This document shows positions 16,902-24,890 of a stretch of DNA of 64,000 nt, one piece after another (positions within the stretch are counted from its first letter, which is position 1; each line of letters begins with the position of its first letter). The notes beneath the pieces are model-generated. The model worked only from the letters and a program-made list of their open reading frames with translations, was not told the origin of the DNA and ran no database searches. Source of the stretch: an uncultured Chloroflexota bacterium (GTDB taxonomy: Bacteria; Chloroflexota; UBA4733); assembly GCA_937967325.1 (NCBI GenBank), contig CALBSQ010000305.1, forward strand, positions 1 through 64,000, in the 5' to 3' direction. The position numbers and the translations under genes are program-made.

Positions 16902-17387
16902 TCACTCCGGACGGCGCGGCCCCACGGGCTGATCGGGTCGGCGCGCAAACAGCTCCAGTCGCTCGATCCACTTGACGCTGAGCTGGCAGACCTGGTCGGG
17001 GACGATCAGCCGGCACGGGGCGCCGCGCGCCGTGGTGAGGGGATGCCCATCCAGACGCAGCGCCAGCAGCGCGCCGGGGACCGACTCCAGCGGCACGAGC
17101 GAGCGGAAGCCGGGGGCGTAGGCATAGAGCGCCGTCGCCTCCGGCAGCGGCCCGGCCAGCGCCAGGATTGCCGAGAGCGGCGGACCTTGCCAGCAGTCGC
17201 TGCCCACTTCCCAGCCCTCGCGGCAGGTGAACTGCCCGCAATGCTCGGCCTGACCCAGCCGGTCGATCTCGGCGACGCTCATCGAGAGCGGCCGCCGCAC
17301 CAGTCCGTCCAGTTGCAGGCGATAGGAGGACGGGTCCGGCGTGCCCTCCGGAATCGGGTGCTGCGACGGCGCGCTCAATCGGTCCAT
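16902..17387 (-). CDS. Small molybdopterin-binding (sulfite-oxidase-fold) domain protein
   Basis: A 161-residue cytosolic protein from ATG 17387, whose ribosome site GGAGGAAGAG is near-perfect. It matches the oxidoreductase molybdopterin-binding domain: YRLQLDGLVRRPLSMSV at the front, then QFTCREGW with the cysteine that ligates molybdenum in this fold, and later PLESVPGALLALRLDGHPL and GAPCRLIVPD. At this length it is a minimal domain without the dimerisation domain, heme or signal peptide of YedY/MsrP and sulfite oxidases. No partner cytochrome lies nearby; substrate is unknown. Confidence 0.8.
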   Translation of the reverse strand: MDRLSAPSQHPIPEGTPDPSSYRLQLDGLVRRPLSMSVAEIDRLGQAEHCGQFTCREGWEVGSDCWQGPPLSAILALAGPLPEATALYAYAPGFRSLVPLESVPGALLALRLDGHPLTTARGAPCRLIVPDQVCQLSVKWIERLELFARRPDQPVGPRRPE

Positions 17388-17648
17388 GTCTCTTCCTCCA
17401 TGACGTCGATGACGTCGATGCCAACTGCCGCGTTCCTTGGGAGGATACCACGCCATCCCTTAGCTTCCGCCGACAGCAAGGCGAGCGAGACAACGAACCG
17501 GGAAGAGCCGGCGCTCTAGACGCCAAGTAGCCGCTTGGTCCTATCAGGCCGCCGGTGACCGGGTTTCGGCGGTAGGCTGCGTCGTCAGGGAATCGTCTCA
17601 ACTGTCAGGACTGCCCCAGGCAGTCCGACCTAGAACAGCACGGTTGCG

Positions 17649-18887
17649 ATGTCGCGCCGCCCGTCCGCCCCATTGATCATCGCCTTTGCCCTCTTGCTGA
17701 TCGTCACGTCGGCTCAGCCGGCTGTCACCCTGGCCGCCGGCGGTCTCTCGCCCGGGGTTGGGGCCGTCCCTATCGGAGCAATCGCGGCGGCCGGCCTGCA
17801 ACCGGTGACCGGGCCGGACCAGTTCCCGCTGGCGCCCTGCCGGCCGTCTGCCATCGACCCGAAGGCCAGCCAGAACGTGCCGGCGCACCCCGCGCCGGAG
17901 GTGGGGACCTACCTCCAATACGGAAACAGCGCCGTGAAGGTCGAGCACAACGACAACTGCTGGTCGCCCAGTCAGATCAGCAGGATGGAGAACCGCCGCG
18001 ACATTTCGGACATCACGGAAGTAGTCATTCACTGGACCGATCTCGACTACCAGCGAAGCCTGGTTGCGCTGCGGCGCGGCGTGTCGGTCCACTGGCTGAT
18101 CCCGCTGGCCGCCAGCCCGGCCCAGCCGCCGGTGGAGCTGATCGACCCGCGCAACGCCGCCTGGCACGCCGGCCCGCTGAACGCCGGACTGTGGCAAGAT
18201 CCCGCCCACGCGCTCTGTGTCCCCGGCGAGCCCTGCCGCGCCAACGGCAACGTCCACTCGCTGGGCTTTGAGAACGAGGGCAGTGGTGTGCCCGACGCCT
18301 ACCAGGTCGACGTGATGGCCGACATCATGGCGGGGCTCATCCGCGAGGGCTACCCCATCCGCCTGGACCGGCAGCACGTCGTGGGCCATCGCGAGCTCAA
18401 CCGGCAGAAGTCCGACCCCGGCGACCTGGACCTGAACTTCGTCATCGCGCTCACAAGGGCCAAGCTCGGCGCCACGCAGCCGCCACCTCTGACCATTGTC
18501 CCGCCAGCGACACCCGCGCCGACGCCAGCCCCCTCGGCGACGCCTACCGCTATCGCCGGGACTGCCGCCAACCCGCTGCCGTTTACCAACTTCGCCAGCG
18601 AGATTCTGGTCGGCAGCACCGGCGGCGTCTTTCGCTACTATCGCGTCGATCAGCCATCCGGCGCCCCACTGGCGCTGAAGCTCACCTACCAGGGAATGGC
18701 CGCTCCAGCGGGGGCGGTAGGCATCAATGCCTACCAGAACAACCAACTGCTCGGATCGTCTAGCCCAGCCGGCGGCCACGCCGACGACCCGCCGCTGAAC
18801 CTGACCCCACAACCGAACGTGCCTCTAATCATTCAGGTCTATAGCTACATCCCACAGGCAGTGACCTACCAACTGAGCCAGTTGTAG
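17649..18887 (+). CDS. Secreted N-acetylmuramoyl-L-alanine amidase (Amidase_2)
   Basis: A 412-residue exported protein with a signal peptide (residues 1-30) and an Amidase_2/PGRP domain (about 120-275). Zinc ligands are His128 in VVIHWTD, His247 in VVGHRELN and Asp256 in KSDPGD, all present, so the enzyme should cleave the amide between muramic acid and L-alanine in peptidoglycan. A Pro/Thr/Ala linker (about 275-310) precedes a C-terminal beta domain (about 315-412, FRYYRVDQPSG, YQLSQL) similar to pre-peptidase C-terminal-type wall or substrate binding modules. Monocistronic; start ATG 17649. Confidence 0.85.
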   Translation: MSRRPSAPLIIAFALLLIVTSAQPAVTLAAGGLSPGVGAVPIGAIAAAGLQPVTGPDQFPLAPCRPSAIDPKASQNVPAHPAPEVGTYLQYGNSAVKVEHNDNCWSPSQISRMENRRDISDITEVVIHWTDLDYQRSLVALRRGVSVHWLIPLAASPAQPPVELIDPRNAAWHAGPLNAGLWQDPAHALCVPGEPCRANGNVHSLGFENEGSGVPDAYQVDVMADIMAGLIREGYPIRLDRQHVVGHRELNRQKSDPGDLDLNFVIALTRAKLGATQPPPLTIVPPATPAPTPAPSATPTAIAGTAANPLPFTNFASEILVGSTGGVFRYYRVDQPSGAPLALKLTYQGMAAPAGAVGINAYQNNQLLGSSSPAGGHADDPPLNLTPQPNVPLIIQVYSYIPQAVTYQLSQL

Positions 18888-19438
18888 CGCCGACCTCCCG
18901 CGTCCTGATCGCGGCGCTGACATGGGCGTAGACGCGGCAGCGGCGAACAACCATGTCGCGGCGAAAGCGGCCTGGCCGCGCTAGGTCGGCCAACTTGGGA
19001 TCAGGGAGGGGGCCCCCTGATCATCCGCTATATGGAGAGGGCGCCGCAACGTTGTGGGCGGGCGGAGGCGAGCCGGCTTGCTGGAGGGCGCGTTGCCAAG
19101 GATGGCGGTCGGTGGGCGTGCCATCGACGATCGTGGGCGGCTCGTGCTGACGCAGGCGCTCGTGCGCGCGGGAGCGTTTCGGGCGGCCGTGCGGACGCGC
19201 CCCCCGTCCTGCGTCGCCTCGTCCACCACGCTGCCTCCCCACTCCATTCCAGCCAATCATCGGCCGCCTCAGTCTCGACCATCCCCCCGCTCCCCTTCAC
19301 CGCTCTGTTGCTACGCAAAACCTCGCGGCGCACTCCCTGCCCTTGACATCGACCGTGAGAGATGATTTTGTGTTACCGTGGCCCGTTTCCGGGTCACTAG
19401 ACACAAGTCCGATGTCGACTAGAGGAGGGGATGTCGCC
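18888..19438. other. Non-coding stretch upstream of the beta-helix gene
   Basis: About 550 bases. Several short frames exist on both strands but none has a ribosome site or protein-like composition. The right end supplies the AGGAGG ribosome site of the next gene. No tRNA, repeat or clear promoter was recognised. Confidence 0.35.
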
Positions 19439-21070
19439 GTGGTTGTGTTTCGCCGTACGTGTAGTCGGGGGACTCTTCGGAGGCGCCTGGGCCGTCTTGG
19501 CCTTGTGCTCCTTTCCGCGTTTCTGGCGTCGCCAGTGGTGGCGATCCCGCCCGCGCAGGCCGCCGCAAGCAACCTGTGCGTGTCACCGCACCCCGCGGCC
19601 GCCTGCAGCGGTTTCTCGGCCTCGAACCGATTCACGACGCTCACCGCGGCCATCGCCGCCGCCAGCGCGGGCGATTCCATCGACATCTACCCGGGTACGT
19701 ATACCGATCACCCCAACGTGAATAAGGCCGGCCTCCGCATCACCGGAGTTGCGGGCAAGACTGCCACCATCTTCGATGGGGGCGGGAGTACGCCGATCAC
19801 GGTCAGCGCCGGGGGCGTGGTGATAGACGGGCTGTCCACCAGACACGGCAACGGTGGAATTGACGCCGGCAACACGCCGATCGCCGGCGACTTCACGCTG
19901 ATGAATTTCGCGACCGACGGCAACCACTCGTCCCTTGCCTGCTCCACCTCTCACACCTGCTATGGCGTGTGGGTGGTGGCCAGTGGCAATATCGTGCTGG
20001 CAAACGGGACCGCCAGTGGGAACGGCTCGTCGGCCGGCTGCTCCGGTAATGCGCCGGATGCGGAACACTCGCCCGGCTTCGACGGAGAAACGTGCTTCGG
20101 CGTCCTGGCTCTCTCTACCGGTGGGAAGGTAACGCTGACGAATCTCACGGCGAACAACAATGGGACCGTCGGCGGACCGCCTGCCAATTGCTCACTCCAC
20201 GAGACCTGCTTCGGCGTTTTGGCGGACGAAGTGTCCGGGGACGTGACGTTGACGAAAGTCACCGCCAACGGCAATGGGGCGAGCGGTGATTGCGCGGAAA
20301 CGGGCGGAAGTCACCAAGGCGACTTCTGCTTCGGGGTCGGTGCGGATGGCGCCCTCGGCAACGTAGCGATGAGCCAGATCACCGCGAACGACAACGGGGC
20401 GGGCGGCAACTGCGTTGCAACCGGCGACCGCGGCAGTGACATTTGTTACGGCATCCTGGATGACGGCGATACCACGGGAGACTTTACGCTCACGGACGTC
20501 CAGACAAACAACAACGGGGCACGCCGCGATTGTCTCGCCGACGACAGCTGCCTCGGCGTGCTGATCGATGGCGGGTCGTTCGGAACCGGAAATGCCACCT
20601 TGACCGATGTCACGGCCGACTTCAACACGGCAGGCCGCGATTGTCGGGGCGCCGATGGATGCTTCGGGGTCTCCGTGGACGGCGTCATCGGGAACATCAC
20701 GATAGCGGACAGCCAGGTCAACCACAACAAGGCGGGCGGTAACTGCTCCCGTCTCGAATCGTGCTTCGGCATCCTGGCGGAGAGTGACGGTCGCGGGAAC
20801 ATCGTCTTGCACGATGTTCCCGCGAACCAGAATGGCGCCAGCGGCACATGCACGGGCGGACCGAACTGCTGGGGCGTGACGGCGGACACCATCACGGAAG
20901 TTCCGGAAGGCCCGGCGGGGCCGGGTAACGTGGACCTGTCGGGCGTCTCCACGAATCAGAACACCGGCGATGGCGTCGACGTCAACGCCTCCGGAACTAT
21001 CACCATCACGGACCTGAACTCGAATCTGAATGGCGGTCAGAACCTCAAGACCAACAAGCCGCCGGTCTAA
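19439..21070 (+). CDS. Secreted cysteine-rich right-handed beta-helix repeat protein
   Basis: The GTG at 19439 lies ten bases after AGGAGG and immediately precedes a Tat-free signal peptide (RLGLVLLSAFLASPVVAIPPAQA), so it is preferred over an in-frame ATG at 19412 that precedes the ribosome site. After AAIAAASAGDSIDIYPGTY, the entry motif of pectate-lyase-like helices, the 543-residue protein has at least nine coils of about 40-50 residues, each with N(N/G)NGA followed by a Cys pair in the pattern C-x(5-18)-C(F/Y/L/W)G(V/I). One disulfide per coil is likely. No catalytic site was seen; an adhesive or structural surface role is inferred. Confidence 0.75.
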   Translation: MVVFRRTCSRGTLRRRLGRLGLVLLSAFLASPVVAIPPAQAAASNLCVSPHPAAACSGFSASNRFTTLTAAIAAASAGDSIDIYPGTYTDHPNVNKAGLRITGVAGKTATIFDGGGSTPITVSAGGVVIDGLSTRHGNGGIDAGNTPIAGDFTLMNFATDGNHSSLACSTSHTCYGVWVVASGNIVLANGTASGNGSSAGCSGNAPDAEHSPGFDGETCFGVLALSTGGKVTLTNLTANNNGTVGGPPANCSLHETCFGVLADEVSGDVTLTKVTANGNGASGDCAETGGSHQGDFCFGVGADGALGNVAMSQITANDNGAGGNCVATGDRGSDICYGILDDGDTTGDFTLTDVQTNNNGARRDCLADDSCLGVLIDGGSFGTGNATLTDVTADFNTAGRDCRGADGCFGVSVDGVIGNITIADSQVNHNKAGGNCSRLESCFGILAESDGRGNIVLHDVPANQNGASGTCTGGPNCWGVTADTITEVPEGPAGPGNVDLSGVSTNQNTGDGVDVNASGTITITDLNSNLNGGQNLKTNKPPV

Positions 21071-21103
21071 GAGCAGGGAGTCAGAGGGCTGACCGGCCCT
21101 TAT

Positions 21104-21148
21104 CGCGGGATCGCTGAGCGGCGTTTGACGCCGCTCAGCGATCCCGCG
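21104..21148 (+). terminator. Strong hairpin downstream of the beta-helix gene
   Basis: A perfect 21-bp inverted repeat (arms 21104-21124 and 21128-21148) with a three-base loop, 34 bases after the stop codon at 21070. There is no following T-run, so termination would rest on stem strength; it could also stabilise the mRNA 3' end. Confidence 0.75.
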
Positions 21149-21324
21149 CTTGCCCGTACCCTCCCGCGTAGGGGCCGTCCGGTGCCAATCCCAATCAATG
21201 GCGGCGTGACCCGTAATTTGGCTGCGATAGTGCATAGGATGTTTGAGCACTTGCCCATCGGGCTACCGCGGTGGCTGATCGATGCTGCCCAGCGCGTGCT
21301 CATGCTCCCCACGTGGGAGTTGGC

Positions 21325-21537
21325 GTGAATGACCAGCCTGTGCCGACCTCCTATCACACCCACACCCGCTGGAGCGACGGCTCCGACACCCTTGCCCCCT
21401 ACGTCGAAGCGGCGCGGGATCTGGCGCGGGAGGCCGGCTACACGGCGTTGGTCCGCTACGAAGGGCAGCGGCGTCTCCTTGTTGAATTGTCAACGACCGG
21501 GGATGGCAACAATCCGGCAAATTCGCCGCGAAAGTGA
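21325..21537 (+). pseudogene. Remnant of a PHP-domain phosphoesterase gene (histidinol-phosphatase-like)
   Basis: Starting at GTG 21325, the frame encodes PTSYHTHTRWSDG, the N-terminal metal-binding motif of PHP phosphoesterases, then about 20 more plausible residues (LAPYVEAARDLAREAGYTAL), after which homology stops and the frame ends at residue 70. Full PHP enzymes are 230-280 residues with several later His/Asp ligands, all missing. The GTG overlaps the stop of a short upstream frame (about 21235-21328) that itself looks like the tail of a coupled gene. This is the left border of the accessory island. Confidence 0.6.
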
Positions 21538-22553
21538 ATGACGCATCGAACGCCCCGGCTGCCCTAATCCGGGTGCCGCCGGCAGCCCCATCGTTCATCT
21601 ACGACACCTACTGGCGCTTCGCCGCTGAGCGTCAGCGCATTTTCGTCCAGCGGTTGGAGGGTTGCCTGCCGCCCTGGACAGATGATCCGGTGCTCGCCCG
21701 ATACAAGTTTACCAACGCCTACCGCGCGTCGGACCGCACGAGTCAGTACCTGATCCGCCAGGTGATCTACCGCGACGACCTCCCAGCATCGTGGGAGGAA
21801 GTGTTCTTTCGCACCATCCTTTTCAAGCTGTTCAACCGGATCGAGACGTGGCAGTTGTTTGAGGAAGCGCTCGGCGCAATCACGTACGTAGACTACCGCT
21901 TCGGTCACTACGATGCAATCCTAGCCAACGCGCTTCGATCTGGGCGGCGTATCTACTCCGCAGCCTATCTCATGCCGCCGGGCGACGGCGCGGTCGGACA
22001 GGGATCCAAGCACCGCAATCATCTGCGGCTGCTCGAACGCATGCTGGCCGACGACCTACCCAGGAAGCTGGCTGACGCGCGGACGATGCAGACCGGGTTC
22101 GATCTCCTCCGCGCCTATCCATCGATCGGCGACTTTCTGGCCTATCAGCTCATCACCGACGTCAACTACAGCGAGATCACGAACTTCTCGGAGATGGAGT
22201 TCACCGTGCCCGGCCCCGGCGCGCTGCGCGGCATTCGCAAGTGCTTCCTTGATCTGGGAGGCCGGACAGGCGCTGAGATCATCCGGCTGATGGCGGACCG
22301 GCAGTATGAGGAGTTCGCACGGCTGGGCCTGGAGTTCCACGACTTGTGGGGGCGCCCCTTGCAGCTCATCGATTGCCAGAGCCTGTTCTGTGAGGTGGAC
22401 AAGTACGCGAGGGTAGCACACCCGGAGGTCTCCAGTTTGTCAGGTCGGACACGGATCAAGCAGCGTTTCGTGCCATCCGAGACGAGGATGCAGTACTGGT
22501 ATCCACCGAAATGGGGCATAAACGCGACCCTGGAGGCGGCGCAGCGACTTTAG
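21534..22553 (+). CDS. 5-hmdU DNA kinase helical-domain / alpha-glutamyl-putrescinyl-thymine-pyrophosphorylase-like protein
   Basis: A 339-residue helical protein resembling a family known from phage DNA-base hypermodification loci and bacterial islands. I recognise it by YWRFAAERQRIF near 26, PVLARYKFTNAYRASDRTSQYLI (only partly quoted here as YKFTNAYRASDRTSQYL), FFRTILFKLFNRIETW, NHLRLLERMLADDLP, YPSIGDFLAYQLITDVNYSE, FTVPGPGALRGIRKCF and LQLIDCQSLFCEVDKYAR. Family members are linked to pyrophosphorylation or modification of hydroxymethyl-uracil-type bases; activity here is inference. GTG 21534 overlaps the previous stop (GTGA). It opens a run of same-strand genes to 26040. Confidence 0.75.
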   Translation: MNDASNAPAALIRVPPAAPSFIYDTYWRFAAERQRIFVQRLEGCLPPWTDDPVLARYKFTNAYRASDRTSQYLIRQVIYRDDLPASWEEVFFRTILFKLFNRIETWQLFEEALGAITYVDYRFGHYDAILANALRSGRRIYSAAYLMPPGDGAVGQGSKHRNHLRLLERMLADDLPRKLADARTMQTGFDLLRAYPSIGDFLAYQLITDVNYSEITNFSEMEFTVPGPGALRGIRKCFLDLGGRTGAEIIRLMADRQYEEFARLGLEFHDLWGRPLQLIDCQSLFCEVDKYARVAHPEVSSLSGRTRIKQRFVPSETRMQYWYPPKWGINATLEAAQRL

Positions 22554-22598
22554 CATGGGGCGTGGAGCGTAACTCGATGAAGCGGAGGGCCGATCGTC

Positions 22599-23150
22599 GT
22601 GGAACTGCGTGACTATCAGCGAGAGGCACTCGCGACCGACCAAGTGCCTGGAGAAGGGGGAGCGGCGCTCATCGTGCCGCTCCTCGGCCTCGCCGGTGAG
22701 GCCGGTACGCTGCTGAGCGAGTACAAGAAGTATCTGCGGGACGGCGAGGCCCATCGTCTACACAAGGAGCGCGTTGCCGAAGAGCTCGGTGATCTGTGGT
22801 GGTACCTCTCGAATGTGGCGAGCAAGTATGGTCTTGATCTTGGTGCCATTGCCGAAGCCAACCTGGCCAAGATACGTAGCCGCTGGCCACGTCGAAGCCA
22901 TGTGCGCCCCGATCCAACAGCTGCCCCGACCTTCGACGCCGGCTTCCCCGACCAAGAGCGCCTACCGCGTCAGTTCGAGGTAGCGATTCATGAGGTGCAG
23001 GCGGGTGGGGCAGTAGGTACCGCCATCGGTGGTAGGCATCCCAGTAGGCTGAGGGCGAAGGCTGGGGTCACCGCGCGACCGGGACTTCGCTCGAAAATCC
23101 GTCAACTCGGGCCCGTTTCGCTTGATCTTGCATCAAGGCATGCCGCATAA
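22599..23150 (+). CDS. MazG-like nucleotide pyrophosphohydrolase, probably C-terminally truncated
   Basis: GTG 22599 is preceded by GGAGGG. The first 105 residues form an all-alpha NTP pyrophosphatase: LRDYQREALATD, LLGLAGEAGTLLSEYKKYL and the metal-binding EELGDLWWYLSNVASKYGL. Such enzymes remove particular dNTPs, which fits a base-modification neighbourhood. From about residue 135 (after LPRQFEVAIHEV) the protein turns into Gly/Arg-rich low-complexity sequence and stops at 183; from memory, relatives continue with a further folded segment, so the end is likely degraded by frameshift. It is 45 bases after the preceding gene. Confidence 0.75.
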   Translation: MELRDYQREALATDQVPGEGGAALIVPLLGLAGEAGTLLSEYKKYLRDGEAHRLHKERVAEELGDLWWYLSNVASKYGLDLGAIAEANLAKIRSRWPRRSHVRPDPTAAPTFDAGFPDQERLPRQFEVAIHEVQAGGAVGTAIGGRHPSRLRAKAGVTARPGLRSKIRQLGPVSLDLASRHAA

Positions 23151-23208
23151 TGTTCAAAATTCCAACGTGACATGCCAAGGATGCTGGAGAATGGAGCAGG
23201 CCGATAGC

Positions 23209-23457
23209 ATGGTAACGCGACAAACGGTTGAGGATGTCTTGTACGAGCGCTTGGCCGAGGGGCGACATGGCTCCGAATCTGCGGTGCGGGCTGAGGTGGG
23301 CGCCAACGGGGAGATTGATTCACTGGAAGGTGTGGAGTTGGTGGCAGCGGCAGAGGAGCGTTTCGGGATACACATCGCCGACAACGAACTCTGTTCCTCG
23401 CTCTGCCGGTCTGTTCCTCGCCTGGCGAAGCTAATTGCGTCAAAGTGCGACGGGTGA
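23209..23457 (+). CDS. Acyl carrier protein
   Basis: An 82-residue acidic protein with the carrier-protein motif IDSLEGVELVAAAEERFGI; Ser38 is the expected phosphopantetheine attachment site, and the following helix IADNELCSSLCRSV also fits. ATG 23209 has GGAGCAGG at good distance; ATG 23191 is an alternative with a poorly placed site. Carrier proteins carry acyl or aminoacyl groups as thioesters. No ketosynthase, acyltransferase or adenylation gene is adjacent, so it is not an ordinary fatty-acid or polyketide locus, which makes its position between a MazG-like enzyme and an XRE repressor notable. Confidence 0.8.
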   Translation: MVTRQTVEDVLYERLAEGRHGSESAVRAEVGANGEIDSLEGVELVAAAEERFGIHIADNELCSSLCRSVPRLAKLIASKCDG

Positions 23458-23481
23458 CAAGTGGAGAGAAAGGACAAAAAC

Positions 23482-23895
23482 ATGAGTCCGGCTGATCGGC
23501 CTACGGTTTCGAACGTGGGAGAAGAGCGCCAGCAGCGTCTTGCGGAGCGGCTGCGTGAGGCGCGAGAGTACCTCGGGCTCTCGCAGCAGTTTGTCGCCGA
23601 TCAGACAGGGATACCTCGCCTAGCAATCTCGGCCATGGAGAATGGCAAGCGCAAGGTGGATGCGCTCGAGATTCAGGCTCTCGCCGGTTTGTACAGCTAT
23701 CCAGTGGACTATTTTCTCGAGGGATCGTTGACCGTGCCTGCCACCATTCGAGCCCTAGCACGGGAGGCTTCGACGCTGACGGAGCGGGATCAGGAAGAAG
23801 TAATCCGCTTCGCGCAGTTCCTCAGGTCTTACAACGAGCAGCATGCCGACACAACGCGCTCTTCCCGGCGCGGCCAAGAACGGCAATCGTCCTGA
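23482..23895 (+). CDS. XRE-family helix-turn-helix repressor
   Basis: A 137-residue protein from ATG 23482 (ribosome site AAAGGAC). Residues about 20-75 form a Cro/CI-type HTH: RLREAREYLGLSQQFVADQT, then PRLAISAMENGKRKV and LAGLYSYPVDYFLEG. The C-terminal helix (TERDQEEVIRFAQFLRSYN) is the usual partner region for ImmA/IrrE peptidases. It overlaps the following ImmA gene (TGATG), as in ImmR-ImmA pairs where the metallopeptidase cleaves the repressor. It probably represses this operon. Confidence 0.9.
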   Translation: MSPADRPTVSNVGEERQQRLAERLREAREYLGLSQQFVADQTGIPRLAISAMENGKRKVDALEIQALAGLYSYPVDYFLEGSLTVPATIRALAREASTLTERDQEEVIRFAQFLRSYNEQHADTTRSSRRGQERQSS

Positions 23896-24890
23896 TGTTG
23901 AGCTGGTCACAGATGCATCTTGCCGCCGCCATGGAGGCCGAGCGTTCATTCTTAGACCTGTCGATCGACACATCTCGACGTGTTGATCCCTTCGCAGCTC
24001 TGGTCGCTTCGGGGGTGATTGTTCTCCGTCGTCCCCTGGATCGGCTGGCTGGGATTTATTTACCGGCTAACGGCGTACTCGGAAGCCGCCCGGGCGTTCT
24101 CGTCAACGTGCAGCATCCGACGACAAAACAGCGCTACACCGCTGCGCACGAGCTGGCACATCATCGTCGAGATCATGAGCTTGCCCTCGACGAGGAAACC
24201 GAGTGGATCGCCCGGGGTGAGCATCCCGCGTCAGACACGGAGCGATTTGCAGAAGCTTTTGCAGCTTGGTTCCTCATGCCCAAGCGGCTCGTCATCGGCA
24301 CTCTTGACAAGCTCGGGGTGCCAGTCGATCGTCTCGACGCGGAGGGCGCGTATGCGCTCTCGTTGGAGATGGGCACAAGCTACGCGGCTACCGTCAATCA
24401 CTTGGCCGATCTGCGCCTCGTCACCTCCGAACACCGTGCCGGCCTCCAGCGTGTTCAGCCCCAGGCAGTCAAGCGACGTCTCGGCGCCCTAGGCGTGATT
24501 CGAGATTCATGGCGGGATGTGTGGATGGTTCGGCCACTCCGGCAGAAGCGCGAAATCACGGCGCAGGAGGGAGATGCAGTCATACTGGAGGTTCCCGAAA
24601 CTCCGTCGAGCGGTTCTATTTGGCTCCCAGCTAGCGTTCCCGGGGTTCTGTCGCTCGTTAGTGACGAATATCGTGCGCAGGGCGGTGAACGCTCGCTCGG
24701 CGAACATGGCGTCCATCAGTTCGTTTTTCGCGTGGAGGCAGCGGGACAGGAGGTAGTGCGACTCGAGCTACGTCGTCCGTGGCAGCATGGCGCGGCGCCG
24801 GAGGATGTTAGCCAGCTAGAGATCACGGCAGAAACGAGGCCTGCGCCGGGGATTGTTGAGCCACACGTACTTCTACCAGCAACGGCCTGA
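23895..24890 (+). CDS. ImmA/IrrE metallopeptidase fused to a chagasin-like (I42) cysteine-protease inhibitor domain
   Basis: A 331-residue two-domain protein. Residues 30-200 are an ImmA/IrrE (DUF955) zinc peptidase: AAHELAHH gives His85-Glu86-x-x-His89, and ERFAEAFAAWFLMP supplies the third ligand Glu116. Residues about 212-312 look like a chagasin-type inhibitor (family I42), an Ig-like fold that blocks papain-type peptidases: TPSSGSIW (236-243) stands for the NPTTG-x-W loop, GEHGVHQFVFRV for the middle loop, and LELRRPW (290-296) for the RPW loop. The next gene encodes a papain-type peptidase, supporting this reading. I infer dual control: repressor cleavage and protease restraint in one chain. 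Confidence 0.8.
   Translation: MLSWSQMHLAAAMEAERSFLDLSIDTSRRVDPFAALVASGVIVLRRPLDRLAGIYLPANGVLGSRPGVLVNVQHPTTKQRYTAAHELAHHRRDHELALDEETEWIARGEHPASDTERFAEAFAAWFLMPKRLVIGTLDKLGVPVDRLDAEGAYALSLEMGTSYAATVNHLADLRLVTSEHRAGLQRVQPQAVKRRLGALGVIRDSWRDVWMVRPLRQKREITAQEGDAVILEVPETPSSGSIWLPASVPGVLSLVSDEYRAQGGERSLGEHGVHQFVFRVEAAGQEVVRLELRRPWQHGAAPEDVSQLEITAETRPAPGIVEPHVLLPATA

Noticed and set aside
20192..21250. 352-codon minus-strand open frame opposite the beta-helix gene
   Set aside because: Its apparent repeats merely mirror the coil repeats of the sense gene; no ribosome site or family match.
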